Positions 12,375-24,550 of a DNA stretch of 64,000 nt are shown here, piece by piece. The DNA comes from Helicostylum pulchrum (taxonomy: Eukaryota; Mucoromycota; Mucoromycetes; Mucorales; Mucoraceae): positions 62,001-126,000 of the forward strand of contig JAIXMO010000038.1 in assembly GCA_025677825.1 (NCBI GenBank), read 5' to 3'. Under the pieces are notes generated by a model. It saw only the letters and a list, made by a program, of their open reading frames with translations. It was not told the DNA's origin and ran no database searches. Position 1 is the first letter of the stretch. Every line of letters starts with the position of its first letter. Both the position numbers and the translations under genes were made by a program.

Positions 12375-13685
12375 TTTGGAGGCATGTGGATCTTCTGTTC
12401 ATGAATTGTTCCAAAGTACATTGGACGCCGAAGACACAAGTGACACAAAAGAGTTACTTTATAAAGCAAACGCTTTAATAGATTACTGTAATGAACAAAT
12501 ACTGCTGTACCATTTCAAAGATGTTCCTGTTCATTGGCGTCGTATGATGATGGATGCTGGGTTGCTGGTTACTTTACTTCAACTTTGTTCAGTAGACACG
12601 GACTTTCAAGTAGCGGAGGCGCAAGTGCAAAAGATCATCAGTGACTTGGATACCTGCTGTGTGGTGAGCGGGTCACCTGGCCCTGACCGAAGATTTATGT
12701 CCAACATTGTTCTTGACCAACTACAAACATGGCTAACCGACCATCGTACAACAAAAGAACCAGACTATAAAAAACCAAAGGTAGTACGAGAGAAAATCTG
12801 TGTGACACTAAGCTACCCTATTCAAAGATTGTCCGAACCTCCTAGTTTTGAATGGTTCTTGAACCATTGTAATCAAGAGATACCTACACCGTTTATTATA
12901 CCAAAGGGTGTAATAGATCATTGGCCTGCTTGTAATGAGCATCCGTGGTCTTCTTTAGATTATTTAGTTTCTGTTGCGGGTGATCGTGTAGTACCAGTAG
13001 AGATCGGAAGTAAATATACGGATTCGAACTGGGGCCAAAAGATGATGCGATTCTCTGATTTTATAAGGGATCATATTGAAAATAAGGAGGGTAAACCTGC
13101 TTATTTAGCTCAACATGATATATTTTATCAAATACCGAGATTAGAAAAAGATGTTATAGTTCCAGATTATTGTTACATTAAACCCAACTTGACCAAACTC
13201 TATCCTTGCGGAACCGAGGATGTGATAAAGAACGCTTGGTTTGGGCCCAAAGGAACCATATCTCCTTTACACCAAGACCCTTATCATAACTTGCTAGTTC
13301 AGGTAGTTGGAAGTAAATATTTAAGGTTGATTTCTCCTCAACAATCAGAGTCTGTTTATCCGAGAACTGGCTTAATGACTAATACCAGTGAGGTAATATT
13401 CGATTATAAATAATAACTCTATATATGTAGTAATATATTACTATAGGTGGACATAGATAATACGGATCATGAAAAGTACCCGCGCTTCAAGCAAGTTGAT
13501 TATATTGAATGTATATTAGAGCAGGGTGAAATATTATACATACCTGTAAGTTTTTTTATTTTATTTTATTTATTTATATATAGGTGTATATAAAAACTAA
13601 TATATGAATGTACATACTTTAGCCAAAGTGGTGGCACTATGTTAAATCCCTGGAAACTAGCTTTAGCGTTAGTCTCTGGTTTTGA
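12236..13685 (+). CDS. JmjC-domain 2-oxoglutarate/Fe(II) oxygenase (KDM8/JMJD5-like)
   Basis: Four exons (12236-12299, 12374-13392, 13447-13545, 13623-13685) give 414 residues. The start ATG at 12236 is preceded by an in-frame TGA at 12227. An N-terminal helical region of about 170 residues precedes a cupin_8/JmjC domain. The iron site is visible: HQD (His321, Asp323, in [13 protein letters not shown]) and the distal His399 in PKWWHYV on the last exon; a Lys-containing segment after HQD could bind 2-oxoglutarate. JMJD5 relatives are reported as arginyl hydroxylases or histone-tail-directed enzymes, so the substrate is left open. The first intron ends in a run of 30 A directly before the acceptor G. 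The gene is convergent with the secreted-protein gene, with about 280 bp between the stop codons. Confidence 0.9.
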
Positions 13686-13928
13686 AAAAAAAAAGAAAGA
13701 GAACTATTGTTGGTGTGAGAACGTTCTTAATAGGAAGGTACAACCAAAGAGGAAATACTGATTCACATGTACAATTTGTTAAATCGGGCTATAAAGTTGA
13801 GTGGTCAATTTCCTTTTTTTATTGATTTCAATACAGCGTTTATTGAATTATTTTGTTGTGCAACGCTATTTTTTATAATTAAAAGAACTATGTACATAAT
13901 GAGGAACGGGAAAGAAGAAGAGGGAGGA

Positions 13929-13965
<37 letters not shown>

Positions 13966-13968
13966 TTA
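13686..13968. repeat. Convergent intergenic gap with (GA)n microsatellite
   Basis: The gap between the convergent 3' ends holds a GA dinucleotide tract of about 15 units at roughly 13931-13961. Nothing else is recognised; the frames here are not gene-like. Confidence 0.75.
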
Positions 13969-14796
13969 TTAAATGTCAAGAGCTAAACTTTCCAAGACAA
14001 GTTGAACAGCTTCTTGTGCACGATCGTTAAATTCGTTAAAAAGAGACTGTTCAACAAGTGATAACTGTTCAAGTAACCATTCAGATTGTACGATTAAGTC
14101 GGTATTAACACTTTCAACTTGTTCGCGGATAAGATTAAATTGGAAAGGTTGACGAAGCTTCCATTCAACTGTGATGACAGTAGGGTTTTCTTGCTTTTGA
14201 GTGTTACGTTGTGTAGTAGCTTGACGCATTAAAATGGAAGAAGATTGTTCAGCGTTTACTATTAAACCAAGTTGATGACTGATCTTTTTGTTTAATGTTG
14301 TGATAGAATCAAACAAGAGACCTTCCATTTGTTGATCATGTTCTGTTTCCAAAGCTGTTAATTTGATTAAATTTGCCTCATTCTGCACTGTAGTAAATCC
14401 AGCAATTTGTGGAATATCAGTTGATACAAGAGGATTTACAGAAGCTAATAAACTTGCACGCATAAAATTAAGATTACGGTTTAAAGATTTTTGAGCTAAT
14501 TGGCGAACTAAATAATATTGGTTATTTGATTGTACTACTTTGTAATATTAAGATATCTTACCTTCAACATCACCATGGCTAATAGACTGAGGAATAAATG
14601 ATAATACAGTTTCAGAGACATCAAGCATCACTTGATCTACAATATTTTCATAGTATTCTGACAAACTTTCGGTTAAAACGAATCCTGCGTCAGGAAAGTA
14701 AATACTGTTTGATTGAATAGGCGCGGCCTTAACAGCTGACAATAATAAAACGCATGTCATTGCGGATAAAGAAAAGATGGAGCGAGAGAATAACAT
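13969..14796 (-). CDS. Secreted protein of unknown function
   Basis: Exons 14796-14562 and 14507-13969 join across a 54-bp intron to give 257 residues. The N-terminus is a textbook signal peptide (MLFSRSIFSLSAM, then a Leu/Val core ending VKAAP, likely cleavage near residue 24). There is no other hydrophobic segment, no Cys-rich pattern and no GPI signal, so export or secretory-pathway lumen is likely. The mature part is mostly predicted amphipathic helix rich in Gln, Glu, Leu and Asn. I do not recognise the family. It could be a structural or interaction protein rather than an enzyme; no catalytic motif is visible. Confidence 0.75.
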
Positions 14797-15220
14797 GTTT
14801 TGGTGATAAGGAGGTTAATTTGTTATATGTAAAAGGAATGATTTGGGTGAAAAGAGGAAGAAAGAAAAAATAAAGAATAAAGAAAATGTTTATATAAAAT
14901 AATGGTAAATATTTATATAAAAAATAAAAAAAGGGAGTTGTAATATCACTTTTTTTTTTGTACAACAGCGTTAAAGATTCTGAATTTTCTCTTTGGTTAT
15001 ATATTATTCTATTATTGGAATCTCCTATAGGAAGATCATTTTCCCCTTCTCCTTTTACTCCTTTTAATTTGTATATAAAACACCAAAGAGAAAACTCCTC
15101 TTATTAAATTTATATAAGTAAGTAATAAACAATAATTAAACTCCTTGTAAAAAGACTATCATACACTTTTTTTTTTCTTTTTTTTTTTGTATTCAATTAT
15201 TTAACACTCAGTTAAATTAG

Positions 15221-15295
15221 CTATTGTAACTTATGATCTTTTAAACGTTTCACATCACTTATTAATTTCTTTTCTGCTAGTAAACTGTGTACACA

Positions 15296-15335
<40 letters not shown>

Positions 15336-17050
15336 AAAACATATCTTAACCAGCGACAAGATAAACTTACATAACAGCGGCAACACCAATAAAGCATACC
15401 CCACCAATAGAAATATGTATAGCTTTTTGTTTTAAAGTATACCATCCGATATGATTTTGTGACCAAAATGTAATAGACCAGGCAATGATAAAGCTAGTCA
15501 CTGTAGCTGCATGTGGGAACCATTGCTTTACTGACACAGTTACACTAGATTCAAAGTATCGTCTAATAAAATGCCAACTATAGCCAATACGAATACCAAG
15601 GTTAACCATATTTGCTAAAATTAATCCAGTAGCTCCCATCTCAAATACATGCATAAATAAAAACCCTGATGCCATAAAACAAGCAGAGAATAAAATCATA
15701 AAATAGCTTAGCCTTGTTAAATCTTTCTTGGTTGCAACTGCTTGAACAAATCCCTCCGTGATTCCATTAATTCCCATAAATGGTACATACACACAATACA
15801 ACGCTAATACACCAGGGGCATTCCCTTGTCCCGTGGACCATTTCTTACCAACAAGTAAATCAATTAATGTAGACGTGTAGTTTGTGGCAAAACAAATAAA
15901 AATCAGCCCTAACAACACATGTAATTTAATAAGTATCAAAAGTACATTATATGCTGTTTGACGAGCTGATTTCGTCTTGCTTTCATCTTGTACTGCTAAT
16001 AACTTTGAAAAGAATGTTCTGCCTGTTTCTTCTAACGGTTGAAATAAAATACGTACTACCAGAGATCCTACATACCAATGTTTGTTTGTATATACAAATG
16101 AACACGTCATATTTTTTCTTTTTCTTTTTTTTGATTTTCAACTAACCATAATTCACCACGAATGCATAAACTCCTCTATCTTCTTTGGAACACAAGACGG
16201 AAATCAACATTTTATCTCCTTCTGTTAAAACATGCTTTAAAACAGACTGCTTGGTCATTGTGACACCTAAATAAAGTAATGCCGGATCAAACCAATACGC
16301 TCTTTTTTTTTTTTGTTCGCGTTAATACATGTAAAGTACAAACGAGTATATAAATCACCTTTCTCCTTCGATAATTTTATGTGGTATTAACGGTAAAATA
16401 GACTTTTCCTTATACAAAAAGAACCCACTATACCCAATAAACATGACCACTCCGTACACCAGTTGAGCAGCCGCAAACGCTAAAATACCAAGCTTATCAT
16501 TACCAGCAAAATAAAGTGTGAGCCCAAACGTAATCAAACACCGTAAGATGACAGCTATTCCTTCCACCATGACTCTCAATTGGAAATACAGGTTATTTAA
16601 CGCTGCAATAAACAATGGTTCGACCATTAGCTCAATCAGCGAAGCAAGTCCATAGCAGATGACAGCTACACGATAGTACGGCATCTCTACTAAATCTTGT
16701 GGTGTGATGGTAGATAAATAATAACTACAAGTCAAAGCAGTTGTAACTAGTCCTAGACATGTCGGAATGTATGCCAAGTTAATAATCTGTTGCTGATTCT
16801 TACTTGGTCGAACCAAAGCTGAACGAAACCCTTCGCGAGATATAAATAAAATAGTTGAAGAGAGTAACTCTAAATTGACGGAAGCAATACCAAAGTTATC
16901 CTTGGACACATATTGTAATACGATTTGATTTAATGAAAATGTAAGCATGCGCGATACAAACTGAAGTAGAATCAGGTACGATGCCCCTTTAGCCGTGGTA
17001 GCAAGTAGATCTTCTTCTCCTTTAGCCTTTTCTTTTACTTTGGAATTCAT
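15221..17050 (-). CDS. RFT1: RFT1-like ER membrane protein (dolichol-linked oligosaccharide translocation)
   Basis: Four exons (17050-16359, 16301-16147, 16067-15371, 15284-15221) give 535 residues, the usual length for RFT1. RFT1 is an ER multispanning protein of the MOP-like superfamily, genetically required for the step that makes Man5GlcNAc2-PP-dolichol available in the ER lumen for N-glycosylation; its exact flippase role is debated. About a dozen hydrophobic segments alternate with short loops. Diagnostic blocks are SYLILLQFVSRMLTFSLNQ near the N-terminus, KQSVLKHVLTEGDKM in exon 2 and GSLVVRILFQPLEETGRTFF starting exon 3. The first intron ends in 12 A before its AG, and the last carries a 34-nt homopolymer (T on the coding strand). 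It is divergent from the formin gene. Confidence 0.92.
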
Positions 17051-17677
17051 TTATCGATGTGATAAAGAGCAAAGAATAAAAAAAAACGTCCTCAATGGTA
17101 TCTATCATTCTGGGATTCAAATAAACAAACATTTAGCGTCATGCCTTTGGACATTGTGAACAAGAATAATAAACAAGTTCTCGTGAATTTGTCTGTTGTT
17201 TGTTTTGAACAATCCCAGGTCTGTGGGGTACTCAACTGACGCGTTTTGATTCGTCATTTAAGCTGCTTTTTTTTAAGCGTGTCAATAAACGCGGACTCTT
17301 TCAGTGTCTGTTACAATAAGATCCCTGAAAGATCTACAGTAACAAAAATTTGTTATCGTAGAAAATAGCATTAAAACTTATTTTGTCACCAAGGAAAGAC
17401 AAAAGTTAGGCTGTTCTCAAGCAAACTTTTTTAATAATTCTAAAATAACATCATGACAATATAATGTTTACGGTTTCCTTTCCTAATTCAGAAGCATGTT
17501 TTCTTTGATTTGAATAAAGAGCCAATTTAATATTTTAAAATAATTTGCTTTGAGAGCAGCCTTAGTCTAAATGTTTTTTGGTACGAGAGATATAATTACA
17601 ATCTAAAGCTGTACACTGTTAAACTAGTGCAACATATTGTCTAAAATGTTGGAGAACCCAGTAAATGTTACTCAAGA

Positions 17678-17708
<31 letters not shown>

Positions 17709-17804
17709 TAGGTGTAACACAGCATTTTTTATAATTAAAGGAAAAAAAAAAGGGTTCGCTTTTTTCTTTTCCCCTGTTTACAAAAACTTTTTTTCTTTTT
17801 CAAA
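17051..17804. promoter_or_regulatory. Divergent upstream region of RFT1 and the formin
   Basis: Roughly 750 bp separate the two divergent starts. It contains a 28-A tract at 17681-17708 and a T-rich leader just upstream of the formin ATG. No gene or specific binding site was recognised. Confidence 0.4.
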
Positions 17805-20800
17805 ATGGATATATTCAGTATTACGAAAAAGAGTAAAAGGAAAGAAGTAGGCATAAGTTTTACACCAAGCCTACCGAGACAAGGTTCAATACAAGGTGAA
17901 AAGAACTCATTACCACCTTCAAGTAACTGGAGTTATACACCTAGATCGTCATCTATTTCTAATGATGAAGGTCATCGTAGCAGTAGTAAAAAAAAATTCC
18001 TTTTCTTTTTTTTTCTATTTTTTTTTAATTATCCCTTCATATTTCCCCTAACCCAACCCAACAAATGATTCTTTAGCTGACACACGTAAGACATCAATTG
18101 ATTTTAATGGATTCTCCGAAGCCGAAGTTCAAGATCTATTTGAAAAAATGCTGGTAAGATATAACACACATTCTTTAAAAACAAAAAAGCAAACTCTAAA
18201 TCATGGGAACCTGTAGACACGAAGAGGTATTCATGATCAATCAGCTCGCTCAGTCATGTTAGCCTTTTCTACAGAAAAGAAATGGCTTATGGTTTCGCAA
18301 GACAAGCAAGCCGATTTAGCTGCTCCCACACCTACATCTAGCACAAGCATTAACACCAATTTAGATCACGCATCTGCCATGATAGCTGCTAACGATAAAA
18401 ATTCTCCTGATTTTTATATCGATAAATTTTTGGAAGCTGATATGAAGGGTGTCACTCCTCGTCTGATTGCTCATTTAGCTGTCAGTTTAAGAACCATGCC
18501 TTTAATATGGGTAAAGCAATTTATCGAATCAAGTGGTTTACAAATTATTACTAATGTCATTGGTGCTTTAAATATAAGCGATCAAAAGTAAGTCGAATTT
18601 TTAACATCCCAAAAAAAAAACGTATTTATAATTCGTTATGGTAGGACTGAAGCGGACCTTCAGATGGAGGTTGAAATCTTGAAATGCTTTAAATCTTTAA
18701 TTAACAACAGAGTAAGTATAAAAAAAAACATTACACCTTCTTTTTTATACCGTGTGTCTTATACAATGAATAACTTAGTGGGGTGCTCGTGAAGTAATTG
18801 CTCATCCTCAATGCATTTATCATATCGTTTTATCGCTTGTCTCACCTCCAATCCAAACAAGAAAATTAGTCTGTGAAATATTGGCCTTTGTGTGTCACGT
18901 CGATTTACCAAAGGGGCAAGAGATCGTACTCAAGGGTTTAGATAAATTAAGTGAACATCTTGGCGAATTCGGTAGATTTGACGCTTGGTTAAAATTACTA
19001 GATGCTACTTTAGATGGTAGAGGTAGAATGGGAAGTTTAGTAGGTGCCAGTGAGGACGTCAAACGATTAATAGGCGGTGGCGCCCCTGATAGCCATTTAG
19101 GCGATTTTGGTCTGTCCAACATGATGTTGATCAACTCTCTCGTTACAGTCATTGAAGATGTTGAAGTCAGAGTCCATCTAAGAAACCAAATGAATGCGAG
19201 TGGACTGGATGCCATCATGGAAAAAATGTTGGACTTTAATAACGAACAGTTAAAGAGACATATCAATATTTATAAACAAATGGGTGAAAACGATGTGGAT
19301 GAAATAATGGAAATATACAACGAGACCATTCTTACAGATATGAACGATCCACGCGCATGCTTTGAACGTATTCTGGAACGAGTGGAAGGAACACGTAGTT
19401 ACAACTTTTTCTTGAGCGCTTTACAGCATATGCTTATGATTCAAGCACAGGGTGACATTCAAGTACGCTACTTTCAAATACTCGATAAATTAATCACACA
19501 AGTGGTTATGGATAGAAAAGTCATTAAAAATGAGGATATGTCTATGGGATGGAATGTAGGCATGTTGATCGATAAGTTTGCTGAACAAGATCAAGTGAAT
19601 AAATCGGCGCAAGAGGCTAAAGAAGCCAAACAAATGCTGGAAAAAGTGATTAAAGAAAAGCAAGAACTGGAAACTGAAATCAGTTTAAAGGGTGATGGGC
19701 TAATTGGAACATTGAGAGATAAAACCAGCTCTTTAGAGGACCTGTTACGTATGTCGCGTCATACTATCTCCACCCTGCAGAGAAAGTTAAAGGATACACA
19801 ACAAGAGTACGAAATGAATGTAACTGCTCTGGATCAACAATTAAAGGACATTCTCTTAACGGCTTCAGACGCCAATAAAAAAGATGGTGTAGGTCAAGAT
19901 GCTCAAAATGGACATTTTATATTAGGCAGAGAAGAAGTTACAAGAGCATACGATCGTTTGAAGGCTCAAGCCATTTTAGAAGGAAAACCCGGAGAAAATG
20001 AAGATGATGTAAGTTTGTATTTTATAAATATTTAGAGTGCACGTAGTAATATATCAAGTAGGGAAAAATTCCAAGAGCCGAAGGTTTATCAGATACATTC
20101 AAGTCATCTTTACAAGGACAACTTGGCGGTGGTCCAGCCGGTTTCATTATTCCAGGCACTGCTCCTCTGATTGGTTCTACACGTCGTGTTCCAGTAGGAG
20201 GCGGAAGAAAGAACTGGTTAGACGATGCAGCTGCCATTAAACTTGCCCAAGACGAACAAAAGGGTGGTGTCAAGATGAACATTGAATTAAAGGATCAATT
20301 GAATCAACTATTGAGTGAGAACGGGCCAGATCCAACTACCATAGACCACTCTGATAAACCAATCAGTGCATTGGCTGCAGAAATTGAACAAAAGCTGAGA
20401 CAACACAACAGTAAACCAGACTCTTCAAAGCTTCCTGCTGCCGGTGGTTTAGCTACCGCTAGTACAACCGAGTATCTTCCTCGCTCAAGTTCTGTTTCTT
20501 CTACAAACACATCTTCCATATCTGTTACAACACAAGGTACGTTGCAAAAGGTTGATGTACCTTTACCTTCACTCCCTCCTACTTCACCTCAATCATCGAA
20601 TATACCAGTATCTTCAAATTCGACATCCTCTATATCTGTATCTAATGCTATTCCTCCACCTCCTCCACCTCCACCTCATTCTCCTATATCCAGATCAGTG
20701 GCTCGCTCAATTCCAGCTCCTCCTCCTCCTCCTCCACCGCCAGCTCCTCCTCTTCCGCCAGTAAACTCTACGACTAGCAGAGGTATACTAGCGCCTCCTC

Positions 20801-23103
20801 CTCCACCTCCTCCTCCAGCCCCACCGTTGCCTGGAACAGTTGCACCAAAAACAGCTGGAGGCCCACCACCACCGCCACCACCTCCTCCTCCACCTCCTCC
20901 AGGAGGAAAGGGGGGTCCACCTCCCCCTCCACCTCCCCCAGGATCACCGGGTGCGCCTCCCCCTCCCCCTGGTGGACCTGCTGCGCCATTAGGACCTCCT
21001 CGTAAGGTTATCCGTCATCAACCTAATGTCAAGACACGTGCTCTTCAATGGACCAAAATCCAAGCAAACTTTGTCGGTAAGACAGTTTGGGGATCCAACG
21101 ATATTGATGAAATTGCACTTGAAGATGAACTTGACGTACTGGGTGTCTTTGATTCGATCGAGTCTTTATTTGCACAAAAGGTGATTCTTAAAAAGAAGCG
21201 TATGCAAAAAGAAAAAAAGCAGGAGATTTGTATTTTGGATGCAAAGAAAGCATACAATATAAGTAAGTAACATATATATATAAAAAAGGGGAATACATGC
21301 GGTATATTAATTTATTATTATTAGATATTACTTTACTGTCAAAATTAAAACATTTATCTTTTGATCAAGTATCAAGAGCATTCTTACAAGTCGATGATAG
21401 TATCATTTCGGAGAACTTGTTGAGTAATTTACAAGTCAATATACCAACCGCAGAAGAACAAGGCAAATTGTCAGTGTTTGTAAAGTCTGCTTCAGACGAA
21501 GATTTAGAACAGTTATCCAAGCCAGATACTTTCTGTTATGAAGTAAGATATATATACAATTATATGTATACTTGATGTACTCATTTTTTTTTTTTTTTTT
21601 TTTCCTCCTCAGATGATGAAAATTGATAGATACAAGGAAAGAGTGGATAATATGTTGTTCCGTGCTACTTTTGCTGAAAAACATCAACAGCTCTCCAGAG
21701 TAAGTAACACGATTACACACATATTCTTTTAAAAAAAAATTAAACGCTTTATATAGAATATGAGCTCGGTTTTAGAAGCTTCGATTGCCATTAAAGATTC
21801 GGCGTCTTTCAAGGAACTTTTAAAGGTAAAATTATCATTGCACTATTTTTCAATTACAATGTCTTATTTATGTTACTAGTTTATCCTTGTCTTGGGTAAC
21901 TTTATGAATGGAACTACGTTCCAAGGTGGTGCATTTGGTATTCGTATATCTAGTATCAACAAAGTAAGTTTTGTTTTTTTTAAAAAAAAAAGATAGAAAA
22001 AAAAACCACCTGCGGTTGCTAATAAGGTTTGTGTTCAGTTGGTAGACACCAAAGGAACAGAAGGAAATACAACTTTGCTTCATTTCTTGGTAGACTCTGT
22101 CGAATTAAAATTCCCGCGTCTTCATGGCTTCTTGGACGATCTTCAAGAAAGCGGCAGTGCATGCAGAGGTACACAAATACAACGACAATAACAAAATATA
22201 TAATAACATTAATTGTCTTGTCTTCTTATTACAGTTACATTACAAGATATGGTCAAAGACTATAATGAAATTCGTGTAGGTTTACAAAAACTTATTCAAG
22301 AGTTAGAGAATCATTATGACGAAGATGAAGAAACTCCTGAAGGCGATAATTACGCTCAAGTAATGAGAAACTTTAGAAACGACGCCATTGAAAAGTTTGA
22401 AGAACTAGAGGTCCGTTATACATCTATGGACGTAGCATACAAAGATGTTGTCAGCTATTATGGTGAAAATCCTGATCAAATGAAACCCGATGAATTCTTT
22501 GGTATATTTAAAACATTCACATCCAGTTGGGAGGTAAAATGATGAAAATACATGTATTATTATTATTATTCACTCATCTGTTTCAAATAGCGTGCTATGA
22601 GTGATAACGTCTCAGCTAAAAAGAAGCTTGAAAATATGGAGAAGGTGAGACGTGCAGATGAAGAAAGAAAAGAAAGAATCAAAGCCCAACGACTACGTGG
22701 TGTGGATACAAGCGATAGTAAGTTAAATATATGTGTTACCTCGAAACCAAAACTAACACCATTTTTTTTTAAAAAAAAAATAGCTAATCAATCAGGAACA
22801 GAAGATGATAAAAATATTATGGACAACTTATTGGATAAGTTGCGTGCAGGTGATTTAGACACGAGCGTTAAACGAACCAGACATGAAAGAACCAATACTT
22901 CTCGAGAAAAGCGAATGCAAAAGAGTGAGTCGGTGGCTATTTTAGCAGAAGATTTGTTGAAGAGTATTCAATCTGATGATGGTACTGGTTTATCATTAAC
23001 ACCTTCTTTGCCAAGAAGTAATCGGTTAGGTGCCAATAGAAGGAATAATTTGCCGCATAGTGGCTCTTCCAGAAATCTTTTAGAAGAGATTTCATTGTCA
23101 TAA
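17805..23103 (+). CDS. Diaphanous-related formin (SepA/Bni1/For3-type)
   Basis: Fourteen exons were traced in one frame: 17805-17985, 18077-18153, 18217-18587, 18645-18711, 18779-20008, 20062-21262, 21325-21542, 21613-21699, 21757-21825, 21880-21963, 22039-22168, 22235-22533, 22591-22717 and 22784-23103, giving 1486 residues. Order: GTPase-binding/FH3 (about residues 50-430), coiled coil (about 460-560), Pro-rich FH1 (about 835-950, several poly-Pro runs of 6-12), FH2 (about 960-1380, starting TRALQWTKIQ and including LGNFMNGTTFQGGAFGI), then a C-terminal DAD-like motif (IMDNLLDKLRAGD, followed by basic residues). Formins nucleate and elongate actin cables at hyphal tips and septa; the FH3 and DAD pair implies Rho-regulated autoinhibition. 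The FH2-coding part is split into many short exons, while FH1 sits in one large exon. Confidence 0.95.
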
Positions 23104-24550
23104 AAAGTAATTTAGCATATCTTAATAAATAATACATACTAACCTAAAAGAAAAGAAAAAGTGTGCACGGATTGAAATAACCACTTGATTGTGTAAATAA
23201 ATCGAAACTATGAGATTTTTTTTCGCTTGTTTATAGTAAATTATCTGACATTTTAAAAATAGATAGAGTATATAGTAGCGACTCTATTTAAGGGTGGCCG
23301 AAATTTGGAAGAAATCCACCCTTCAATCGAACATACCCTTAAACCAGGTCACTTCTAAATAGAGCAGCTACTGTAATAAGTACTCAGATCTAGAAAACAG
23401 AAAACTTGCTTTATCACAAATGTACCTAACATGATTATTATATAAAATAAAAATTATCAAAAGTGCTGTCTTTTATCTACATTCAATCTGCTTTCTTTCT
23501 CCTGTTTCTTTAACTTCTTACGATCGAATATCATCTTGTCCCTACAACTTGATACTAGGTACATGTGTGGTACAGTCAGATGAAATTGGTTCATTAATAC
23601 GTGAATTTTACTTCTGGTGTTACTTTTCGAATAACCATACCGTCACTTGATCAAACTCGCCATCATTTGCAAACATAAATTTTGCTGTCTTGTTACACAG
23701 GAAAGCTAAACTTGACACGGGCCTTCAAATAATATTTTTTTTTACACATTGTGCGCACAAGATAGGCCTTTTTTTTAACTAATCACATAATTACGCAATT
23801 AGATGTTGAGAAGGTCTAGCCATAATTTTTGGAACCGTGTAGATGGTAAGTTTATAGGGGGGATTTACATTTTTTAGAAAGGAAGTTTATTCGGCCCGTC
23901 ATTCATTTTTTTTAAAGCAGCACCAAAAGTAAATAAGATACAGATCCTCATGTACAAGATATAAAATAAAGTAAATATAATATATTCGAGTAATACAATA
24001 CTACTGCTGAGGAGAACCAGACTTCTGACTTTCAATTGCTGTTTTGCTGTCGAAGACGTCAGTAACTCAACAGTTTACCACAATAGATATTCAGATATAG
24101 TTCATAACTACAGTACTACTTACGAGGAAATAAAATTAGATGGTAAGATAGAGATTAAGAGTTAGCGGGATATATTATACCCGGGAGATAGAATAACTGT
24201 TTTAACAATTCTTGTGTTCTGATAGATGTTCCAAGTAATTTATTTTCAATTTCGCAATTGTTTCTGAACTCAATCTCGGTAAAGTCATATGTAATGGTTT
24301 GTCAAGTAATAAAGATTAATGTATACCGCGTCAAAGCTGGCTATTTTTATTTTTCTGAATACGAAGACTTTACCGTATTTCGTCTAGCTAATATGTAGGT
24401 CGGATCATTACAAGAATTATAATCATGGTTACATTATATTATGTACAACACACACATGTACAATAAGAGTAACATGGAAATATAAATTATTATATTTATT
24501 ATTTCTTTTTTCCTTCAACTGTTTTCTTTTCTTGCCCAGAAAAAAAAAAT
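23104..24550. other. Intergenic, contains one small TIR element
   Basis: Apart from the inverted-repeat element at 23272-23375, nothing gene-like was found between the formin and the first methyltransferase. A pyrimidine-rich leader (about 24500-24535) precedes the methyltransferase start. Confidence 0.4.
23272..23375. mobile_element. MITE-like element, copy 1
   Basis: About 104 bp with imperfect terminal inverted repeats: the left end has AGTAGCGACTCTATTTA and the right end, reversed, reads CAGTAGCTGCTCTATTTA. Inside is a perfect inverted pair AAGGGTGG/CCACCCTT. On the minus strand the end reads TA-CAGTAGC, and TA also occurs at the other end, as in pogo/mariner elements. A homologous copy in the opposite orientation lies at 30488-30567. 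It has no coding capacity. Confidence 0.6.

Noticed and set aside
20552..20989. Long frames on both strands within the formin Pro-rich region
   Set aside because: Repetitive CCT/CCA codons keep all frames open; the sense frame continues as FH1 into FH2.
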